From DATNIB01 sp035604685 (GTDB lineage Bacteria > Actinomycetota > Acidimicrobiia > Acidimicrobiales > RAAP-2): a stretch of DNA of 10,559 nucleotides. A program made the position numbers and the translations under genes. The DNA lies in NCBI GenBank assembly GCA_035604685.1, contig DATNIB010000042.1, positions 1-10,559 of the forward strand, in the 5' to 3' direction. Positions 5,859 through 10,559 of this stretch are shown here, piece after piece. Position 1 is the first letter of the stretch; every line of letters starts with the position of its first letter. The notes under the pieces were generated by a model. That model saw only the letters and a list, made by a program, of their open reading frames with translations. It did not search any database and was not told the origin of the DNA.

Positions 5859-7459
5859 TCGACCCCCCCGGCGGCCGGTCCGTCTCCTTCGCGCTCAACG
5901 GGACCGAGGTCTCGGTCCCCGACGACGGCTCGTCGCTCCTCGACACGCTGCGGGAGCACCTCAACTGCCGGTCGGTGAAGGACGGCTGTAGCCCGCAGGG
6001 CCAGTGCGGGTGCTGCACCGTCTGGGTGGACGACGCCCCCCGCGTCTCGTGTGTCACCGCCACGCGACGCGTCGTCGGCCGGCGGGTCACCACGCTCGAG
6101 GGGCTCACCGATGAGCTCCGGCGCCGCTGGACCGACGCGTTCGTCCAGACGGGTGCGAGCCAGTGCGGCTTCTGCACGCCCGGCATCGTCATGCGGCTGG
6201 CGTCGCTCGAGCATCGTCGGGGCGGCGCCGATGACGCCGCCGTCCGCACCGCCTTGGCGGCCCACCTGTGCCGGTGCACCGGGTGGCAGTCGATCGTCGA
6301 GGCGGCGCGGCTCGCGTTGTCGCCGGCCCCCCCGCCGCCTGCGGGTCGGGCCCCGGTCCTGGCCGCGTGGCGCGCCCAGGTCGAAGGACCCGCCTTCCAG
6401 TCGAGCGGGGCCGAGATCGTCCAGGGCGGCGGCGGCTTCGCCGACGACACGGCGCCCCACGATGCGCTGGTCGTGCTGGCGCCGGGCGAGGGAGCGGCCG
6501 AACCGGTGGCGACCCTGGCCGAGGCGCGCCGGCGCGCCGGGTCGGTCCCCGGTCGCAACAGCACGGTGGCCCTGTCGCACCCGGTGGCCGTCCCCGAGGG
6601 GGACTGGGCGCTCACCCTCCGCACGACCTGGGTGGAGCCCGCCTACCTGGAGCCCGACGCCAGCTGGTGTGCTCCGGGGGGCGTCCCGGCGACGCCGCTC
6701 GCCAACGGCGGCGCGTTCGGGGGGAAGCGCCGGTCGCCGGTGGCTTCCTTGGCCCGACGGCTGGCCGACGACCAGGGGCGGCCGGTCCGCGTGCTGTGGT
6801 CGCGCGAGACGGTCGTTCGATACGGCCCCAAGCGCCCCCCGGTGGCGATCGGCGTGCGCGCCGACGGCTCGGGGGTCATGCGCGTCGCCCGGCCGTCGGG
6901 GTCCGCCGATCTGACCCCGTTGCGACGCGCGGTCGCGGCACAGCTGCCGGACCTCTCGCTCGAGGAGGTCGTCGTCGCCGGGCCGCCCGTGGCGCCCGAG
7001 ATCCGGGGGGCCGGCTGGGCCGAGGCGGCCGTCGTGCGGGCCGTCCTGCCGTGGTGCCGGGCCGGCGTCACCGGCCCCGGGCATCGCGTCGAGGTGCGTC
7101 GTCCCGGCGCCGGGCGGGCCGTCGTCGCGCTCGACGCGGCCGGGGAGGTGCACGTGGAGGTCTGGGCGGGGGAGGTGCTGGACGAGGTGACCCTGCGCTC
7201 CTACTGCCTCGGCGCGGTGCACCAGGGCCTCTCCTGGGTGCGGCGCGAGGGCATCGCGCTCGACGAGTCCGGCGCCGTCCAGGACCTGACCATCCGCTCC
7301 TTCGGCATCCTTTCTGCGCGCGACACTCCGGAGGTGCACATCACGATCCATGCCTCCGACGGCTGGCCGGTGAACGGTTCGGACGCCGTCTTCGCCGCCG
7401 CGGCCGCCGCGGCCTGGCTGGCCGACGGTCTGGCGCCCGAATGGCCGACCCGCCGGTGA
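5831..7459 (+). CDS. Fusion of a two-domain [2Fe-2S] protein with a shortened Mo-hydroxylase large-subunit-like region
   Basis: Residues 1-165 are a xanthine dehydrogenase/CoxS-type small subunit. It has a plant-type [2Fe-2S] site (C53, C59, C62, C74; GCSPQGQCGCCTV) and a helical [2Fe-2S] site (C112, C115, C147, C149; QCGFC and LCRCTGW). A proline-rich linker (165-175) leads to about 360 residues resembling pieces of the molybdopterin-binding subunit: VQGGGGFADDTAPHDAL (197-213), WVEPAYLEPDAS (267-278), GGAFGGK (293-299), RPVRVLWSRE (317-326) and a MoCoBD_2-like end with NGSDAVFAAA. The Mo region is less than half the usual length (about 750 aa). Only 14 residues separate the EPDAS segment from GGAFGGK, and I find no GXGE motif for the catalytic Glu. 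There is no FAD domain. No ATG is available; the GTG at 5831 is the best start, overlapping the upstream gene by 28 nt with no clear SD. CTG 5855 or ATC 5858 are rarer options. Confidence 0.78.
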   Translation: MWLRLLLQLIDPPGGRSVSFALNGTEVSVPDDGSSLLDTLREHLNCRSVKDGCSPQGQCGCCTVWVDDAPRVSCVTATRRVVGRRVTTLEGLTDELRRRWTDAFVQTGASQCGFCTPGIVMRLASLEHRRGGADDAAVRTALAAHLCRCTGWQSIVEAARLALSPAPPPPAGRAPVLAAWRAQVEGPAFQSSGAEIVQGGGGFADDTAPHDALVVLAPGEGAAEPVATLAEARRRAGSVPGRNSTVALSHPVAVPEGDWALTLRTTWVEPAYLEPDASWCAPGGVPATPLANGGAFGGKRRSPVASLARRLADDQGRPVRVLWSRETVVRYGPKRPPVAIGVRADGSGVMRVARPSGSADLTPLRRAVAAQLPDLSLEEVVVAGPPVAPEIRGAGWAEAAVVRAVLPWCRAGVTGPGHRVEVRRPGAGRAVVALDAAGEVHVEVWAGEVLDEVTLRSYCLGAVHQGLSWVRREGIALDESGAVQDLTIRSFGILSARDTPEVHITIHASDGWPVNGSDAVFAAAAAAAWLADGLAPEWPTRR

Positions 7460-7839
7460 CCCAGCCGCCACCCCGCCCCGGTGCGTTCTACTCGCCCGTG
7501 GTGTCGGCCGGCGGGTGGGTCGTCACCGCGGGCCAGCTGGGCGTGGTGCGCGGCGAGGACGGGTCGACCCGCCTGGTCGAGGGCGGCACCGTCCCCCAGC
7601 TCCGCCAGGCGCTGGCCAATGTCCGGGCGGTGCTCGAGTCGGTGGGTTGCGACCTGTCCCTGGTGGTGAAGGCGACGCTCTTCCTGACCGACATGGCCGA
7701 CTTCGCCGCCGCCAACGAGGTGTGGGTGGAGGCCTTCGGCGACCACCGGCCGGCCCGCACGGCGGTCTGCGTGGTGAGCCTCCCGCTCGGGGCGGCGGTC
7801 GAGGTCGAGGCTTGGGCCTGGTCCGGACCGCCGGGCTGA
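7441..7839 (+). CDS. RidA (YjgF/YER057c/UK114) family protein
   Basis: This 132-aa protein matches the RidA fold throughout. It has FYSPVVSAGGWVVTAGQLG (16-34), the helix PQLRQALANVRAVLESVG (52-69), VVKATLFLTDMADFAAANEVW (75-95), and the end HRPARTAV/LPLGAAVEVEAWA. The family's substrate-contacting Arg (R106 in PARTAV) and Glu (E121 in VEVEA) are present. RidA proteins hydrolyse reactive enamine/imine intermediates from PLP enzymes; many actinobacterial paralogues have untested substrates. The ATG at 7441 overlaps the end of the upstream fusion gene by 19 nt. An in-frame GTG at 7456 forms a GTGA stop-start overlap and is a credible alternative five residues shorter; neither has a strong SD. 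Overlap implies co-transcription with the Fe-S fusion gene. The gene ends 7 nt from the convergent regulator. Confidence 0.9.
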   Translation: MADPPVTQPPPRPGAFYSPVVSAGGWVVTAGQLGVVRGEDGSTRLVEGGTVPQLRQALANVRAVLESVGCDLSLVVKATLFLTDMADFAAANEVWVEAFGDHRPARTAVCVVSLPLGAAVEVEAWAWSGPPG

Positions 7840-7851
7840 CCGGGCGTCAGC
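7835..7851. terminator. Inverted repeat containing both stop codons of the RidA/regulator convergent pair
   Basis: GCTGAC (7835-7840) and GTCAGC (7846-7851) are perfect complements around a 5-nt loop. The RidA TGA (7837-7839) and the regulator stop (7847-7849, minus strand) occupy mirrored positions. The geometry, TGA-N7-TCA, is the same as at 4168-4180. No T-tract follows. Confidence 0.3.
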
Positions 7852-8599
7852 GGTCGAACCCCACCACCGACTGCTCGTCCCCCTCGGGCACCGGGGCGAG
7901 CGCCGGTCCCTGGGCCCAGCTCACCTGGCCGAATCGGTAGCCGACGGAGCGGACCGTCTCGATCAGGTGCGCGTGCTCCTCGCCGAGCTTCGCCCGCAGC
8001 CGCCGCACGTGCACGTCGACGGTGCGCGCCCCGCCGTAGTACTCGTAGCCCCACACCCGGCTGAGCAGCGTCTCGCGGGTGAACACCTTGCCCGGGTGCG
8101 TGGCCAGGAACCGGAGCAGCTGGTACTCCATGTAGGTGAGGTCGAGGGCGCGTCCGGCGATGCCGGCCTGGTAGGTCTCGAGGTTGAGGACGAGCGGGCC
8201 GCGCTCGATCAACTGGTGGTCGACGCCGCGGCCCATCCGCCACAGCGCGTGCTCGAGCCGCGCCACCAGCTCGCCTGGCGCCAGGGGGACCACACAGAAG
8301 TCGTCGAACAGGTCGTTGCGGAGCTTCAGGTCCGCCACCTGGTGGCGTTCGACGACGAGAAGCAGCGGGCAGACGGGGTCCTCCCGGCGGCGCACGTGGC
8401 GGCAGAGCGCGAGGGCGCCGTTCAGGTCCTCCACCCCGCTCACCACCGCGCCCGACCAGCCCTCCTTGGTGTGGGCGTGCTCGGCGGGGTCGACCATCTC
8501 CCAGTTGGCGACGAAGACGAGGATGTGGCCCGCCTGGCGGAGGGCGATCGCCAGATCGTTGCCCGGCAGGTCGGGGTAGCAGAGGAGCGGCTCGGTCAT
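7847..8599 (-). CDS. GlnR-like OmpR/PhoB-family orphan regulator with a degenerate receiver
   Basis: The 250-aa protein has a receiver-like domain (1-120) and a clear winged-helix DNA-binding domain (about 130-225): LDLTYMEYQLLRFLATHPG, then VFTRETLLSRVWGY, RTVDVHVRRLRAKLG and VRSVGYRF. From memory the output domain is closest to actinobacterial GlnR, the nitrogen regulator of glnA and amtB. The receiver is atypical. The strand that normally ends in the phospho-acceptor Asp reads AVVSGVEDL (51-59), placing Ser54 there. The acidic pair near the N-terminus and the C-terminal Lys-Pro are also absent, the latter replaced by VVPLAPGEL. Phosphorylation-independent action is inferred. It lies directly downstream of the GlnA2-like gene, with no histidine kinase in view. 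The ATG at 8599 fits the receiver start; a GTG at 8647 would form a 4-nt GTGA overlap with that gene and add 16 residues. Confidence 0.82.
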   Translation of the reverse strand: MTEPLLCYPDLPGNDLAIALRQAGHILVFVANWEMVDPAEHAHTKEGWSGAVVSGVEDLNGALALCRHVRRREDPVCPLLLVVERHQVADLKLRNDLFDDFCVVPLAPGELVARLEHALWRMGRGVDHQLIERGPLVLNLETYQAGIAGRALDLTYMEYQLLRFLATHPGKVFTRETLLSRVWGYEYYGGARTVDVHVRRLRAKLGEEHAHLIETVRSVGYRFGQVSWAQGPALAPVPEGDEQSVVGFDR

Positions 8600-8643
8600 C
8601 CGAGACGCCAGCGAGCCGCCGCCCAGGTTGTCGCGCCGGGTGC

Positions 8644-9978
8644 TCACAGCAGCGGGAGGTAGCGGTCGAGCTCGAACTGGCTCACCTCGGAGCGGTAGGC
8701 GGACCACTCGGCCCGCTTGTTGCGCAGGAACCACTCGAACACGTGGTCGCCCAGGGTGTCGGCCAGGAGCTTCGAGCGCTCCATCTCGTCGACTGCGGCC
8801 TCGAGCGTGCTCGGCAGCGGCACGATCCCCTTGGCCGCGAGCTCGGTGCCCGACAGTTCGAAGAGGTTGGCGTCGGCCTCGGCCGGGAGCTCGTAGCCCT
8901 CCTCGATGCCGCGCAGGCCGGCCGCCAGGATCACCGCGAAGGCGAGATAGGGGTTGCAGGCGCTGTCGGGCGCCCGGTACTCGACGCGCGTCGACTCGGT
9001 CTTGTTCTGCTTCACGACCGGCACGCGCACGAGTGCCGATCGGTTGTTGCGGGCCCAGCTGATGTGGATGGGCGCCTCGTAACCGCTCACCAGCCGCTTG
9101 TAGGAGTTCACCCACTGGTTGGTGACGGCCGTGATCTCCCGGGCGTGGCGCAGCAGCCCCGCGATGAACTGGCGGGCGATCGGGGAGAGGCCGTAGGGGT
9201 GCGACTCGTCGATGAAGGCGTTGTGCTCGCCCTCCCACAGACTGAGGTGCGTGTGCATGCCCGAGCCCTGCACTCCCGCCAGGGGCTTCGGCATGAAGCT
9301 GGCGTGGATGCCCTCCTGGTTGGCCAGCTCCTTGGCCACCAGGCGCACCGTCATCACGGTGTCGGCCATGGTCAGCGCGTCGGTGTAGCGGAGGTCGATC
9401 TCGTGCTGGCTGGGCGCGTCCTCGTGCTGGGCGTGCTCGACCGGTATCCCCATCTCTTCGAGCATGAGGACGGTGCGCCGCCGCAGCTGGCTCGTTGTGT
9501 TGTCCGCGATGAGGTCGAAGTAGGAGCCCGAGTCGAGCACGCGCGGCAACCCGTGGGGATCGGCGTCTTGGAAGTAGAAGTACTCGATCTCGGGGGCGGC
9601 GAAGAAGGTGTAGCCCGCACCCCGGGCGCGCTCGAGCATCCGGCGCAACGCGTGGCGGGGGCAACCCTCGAAGGGGGTCCCGTCCAGGTTGAAGATGTCA
9701 CAGAAGACCCGGGCCACCGACTCGGTGTGGCCGTGCCAGGGGAGGAGCTGGAAGGTGTTGGCGTCGGGGCGAGCCAGGACGTCGGCCTCTTGGACCCGGC
9801 TGAAGCCGTCGATGACCGAGCCGTCGAAGGTCATCCCCTCGTCGAGCGCGTTCTCGAGCTCGGCGGGGGTGATGTGGAAGGCCTTGGGGGTACCGAGCAC
9901 GTCCGTGAACCACAGCTGGACGAAGCGGATGCCCCGCTCCTCCACGGTCCGCAGCACGTAGTCCCGCTGGTCCTGCAT
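8644..9978 (-). CDS. glnA2: Glutamine synthetase type I, GlnA2-like (GSI-alpha)
   Basis: This 444-aa enzyme belongs to the family that condenses glutamate and ammonia to glutamine using ATP. It shows the GS signatures: FDGSVIDGF (51-59), metal-binding PEIEYF (129-134), HEIDLRY (192-198), GSGMHTHLSLW (238-248), TNQWVNSYKRL (286-296), NRSALVRVP (312-320) and RVEYRAPDSACNPYLA (331-346). Its opening RFVQLWFTDVLG and overall length match the GlnA2/GSI-alpha group rather than the longer GSI-beta enzymes. At the place of the adenylylation motif NLYDLP it reads NLFELS (371-376), with Phe373 for Tyr, so control by GlnE adenylylation is not expected. Some GlnA2-like actinobacterial enzymes act on gamma-glutamyl polyamines instead, so the substrate is not certain. 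The ATG at 9978 has GGAG very close upstream. It diverges from glnA1 and precedes the GlnR-like gene. Confidence 0.88.
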   Translation of the reverse strand: MQDQRDYVLRTVEERGIRFVQLWFTDVLGTPKAFHITPAELENALDEGMTFDGSVIDGFSRVQEADVLARPDANTFQLLPWHGHTESVARVFCDIFNLDGTPFEGCPRHALRRMLERARGAGYTFFAAPEIEYFYFQDADPHGLPRVLDSGSYFDLIADNTTSQLRRRTVLMLEEMGIPVEHAQHEDAPSQHEIDLRYTDALTMADTVMTVRLVAKELANQEGIHASFMPKPLAGVQGSGMHTHLSLWEGEHNAFIDESHPYGLSPIARQFIAGLLRHAREITAVTNQWVNSYKRLVSGYEAPIHISWARNNRSALVRVPVVKQNKTESTRVEYRAPDSACNPYLAFAVILAAGLRGIEEGYELPAEADANLFELSGTELAAKGIVPLPSTLEAAVDEMERSKLLADTLGDHVFEWFLRNKRAEWSAYRSEVSQFELDRYLPLL

Positions 9979-10041
9979 CGCTCCAGTCTCTCAGTTCCCA
10001 CCCCACCCCCCGCTAGCGCACCGGCCACCGCGGGCGCCGGA

Positions 10042-10057
10042 GTTCATGCTCCGTTCA
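10042..10057. promoter_or_regulatory. 11-bp-phased direct repeat (GTTCA-N6-GTTCA) between the two glutamine synthetase genes
   Basis: GTTCA occurs at 10042-10046 and 10053-10057, with a period of exactly 11 bp. OmpR-family regulators such as GlnR and PhoP bind tandem half-sites with this spacing, and GTTCA resembles the core of Streptomyces PHO-box repeats. The reverse strand reads TGAAC twice, close to the GAAAC half of a GlnR box. The repeat is 64 nt from the glnA2 start and 107 nt from the glnA1 start. Which regulator binds, if any, is inference. Confidence 0.4.
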
Positions 10058-10110
10058 CACTCGGGCAGGAAGACGGACACCTCTGGGCGGCAAACTAGGC
10101 GCGCCGTGAC

Positions 10111-10130
10111 GGGCGGGCGTCCGCCTGCCC
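10111..10130 (+). promoter_or_regulatory. Hairpin just upstream of the glnA1 ribosome binding site
   Basis: Arms GGGCGGGCG (10111-10119) and CGCCTGCCC (10122-10130) form a 9-bp stem with one G.U pair and a 2-nt formal loop. It ends about 6 nt before the SD run at 10136-10145. It could be a leader RNA structure affecting glnA1 expression, or simply a GC-rich chance fold. Confidence 0.35.
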
Positions 10131-10135
10131 TTCGA

Positions 10136-10145
10136 AGAGGAGGGG
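10136..10145 (+). promoter_or_regulatory. Ribosome binding site of glnA1
   Basis: The purine run AAGAGGAGGGG ends 3 nt before the GTG at 10149 and includes a GAGGAGG core. It supports the GTG start. Confidence 0.65.
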
Positions 10146-10148
10146 CCA

Positions 10149-10559
10149 GTGAAGAAGCGCACTCCGGCGGAGGTCGTCCGCCTCTTGAGCGACGAGGCGA
10201 TCGAGATCGTCGACCTGCGGTTTGCCGACTTGCCGGGCATGACCCAGCACTTCTCGGTCCCCGCGCACCAGCTGACCGAGGACAAGTTCACCGAGGGCTT
10301 CGGGTTCGACGGCTCGTCCATCCGCGGGTTCCAGCAGATCCAGGAGTCCGACATGATCCTGCTGGCCGACCCCAACACGGCGGTGGTGGACCCGTTCCGG
10401 CAGCACAAGACGCTCAACATCAACTGCTTCGTGCACGACCCGATCACACACGAGCCCTACTCGCGCGACCCCCGTCACATCGCCCGCAAGGCCGAGGCCT
10501 ACCTGCTCAGCACCGGGATCGCCGACACCGCCTACTTTGGCCCCGAGGCCGAGTTCTTC
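10149..10559 (+). CDS. glnA: Glutamine synthetase type I, GlnA1 (GSI-beta), 5' part
   Basis: The first 137 residues of a GS that runs off the window edge. They include the beta-Grasp N-terminal domain with the latch loop FGFDGSSIRGF (51-61), then QESDMILLADP (65-75), TLNINCFVHDP (88-98) and EPYSRDPRHIARKAE (102-116), and the first metal-binding segment GPEAEFF (131-137). These match actinobacterial GlnA1, the main assimilatory enzyme, a dodecamer usually controlled by GlnE adenylylation at a C-terminal tyrosine; that region lies outside the window. The GTG start has a strong SD at 10136-10145. Upstream lie a hairpin (10111-10130) and an 11-bp-phased direct repeat (10042-10057), both shared with, or close to, the promoter of the divergent GlnA2-like gene. 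Nitrogen-responsive control is likely on family grounds. Confidence 0.93.
   Translation, partial: MKKRTPAEVVRLLSDEAIEIVDLRFADLPGMTQHFSVPAHQLTEDKFTEGFGFDGSSIRGFQQIQESDMILLADPNTAVVDPFRQHKTLNINCFVHDPITHEPYSRDPRHIARKAEAYLLSTGIADTAYFGPEAEFF

Noticed and set aside
8648..9664. Upstream open frame extending the GlnR-like protein to about 605 residues
   Set aside because: It lies in an alternative frame of the glutamine synthetase gene and has no domain similarity.
10021..10040. CCGGC...GCCGG inverted repeat in the glnA intergenic region
   Set aside because: Only 5 bp with a 10-nt loop in very GC-rich DNA; expected by chance.
8743..10098. 451-codon plus-strand open frame opposite the GlnA2-like gene
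   Set aside because: Antisense shadow of a strongly conserved enzyme; no recognisable motif or SD.
10091..10109. CAAAC and GTGAC as a second GlnR-type box before glnA1
   Set aside because: The half-sites are 10 nt apart rather than 6, so the phasing is wrong.
1..10559. tRNA, rRNA, CRISPR arrays, insertion sequences, phage or toxin-antitoxin genes
   Set aside because: No matching repeats, cloverleaf sequence, terminal inverted repeats or diagnostic proteins were seen on either strand.

Overview
The window looks like chromosomal housekeeping DNA from a high-GC actinobacterium. Evidence: a WhiB-family Fe-S regulator (a family confined to Actinobacteria and their phages), a VKOR-type disulfide system, GTG starts, probable leaderless promoters, and a GlnR-like regulator beside two type I glutamine synthetases. 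The overall look suggests Acidimicrobiia or a relative, but that placement is inference. I see no rRNA, tRNA, CRISPR array, transposase, integrase or phage gene.

Layout from left to right: (1) whiB-like gene (+), with a well-spaced promoter and a strong RBS. (2) A two-gene minus-strand operon: a membrane-anchored thioredoxin-fold DUF929 protein followed by a vitamin K epoxide reductase (VKOR) homologue, together a plausible extracytoplasmic disulfide-forming pair. (3) A plus-strand pair, one base apart: a NUDIX hydrolase of the NUDT7/NUDT19 type and a LACTB2-like metallo-beta-lactamase-fold hydrolase. (4) An Fe-S block: an Mrp/ApbC-type ATPase (-) diverges from an IscA/ErpA-type A-type carrier (+), which is followed by an overlapping 542-aa fusion of a two-domain [2Fe-2S] protein with a shortened molybdenum-hydroxylase large-subunit region, then a RidA-family gene. 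(5) A nitrogen block: a GlnR-like OmpR-family regulator with a degenerate receiver (-) lies directly downstream of a GlnA2-like glutamine synthetase (-). That gene diverges from a GlnA1-type (GSI-beta) glutamine synthetase (+) that runs off the right edge.

The functional logic is clearest in blocks 2, 4 and 5. In block 2, VKOR would re-oxidise the CPYC protein. In block 4, Mrp and the A-type carrier would handle Fe-S clusters, and the next gene encodes an Fe-S protein. In block 5, an atypical regulator is linked to two glutamine synthetases whose shared intergenic region carries an 11-bp-phased direct repeat and a hairpin just before the glnA1 RBS.

No wholly new system is evident. The points most worth a second look are the 2Fe-2S/Mo-hydroxylase fusion, in which conserved parts of the Mo domain appear to be missing; the regulator's Ser at the usual phospho-Asp position; the glnA intergenic region; and stop codons buried in inverted repeats at all three convergent gene junctions. 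All functional calls come from reading motifs by eye and recalling family sequences; no database search was run.
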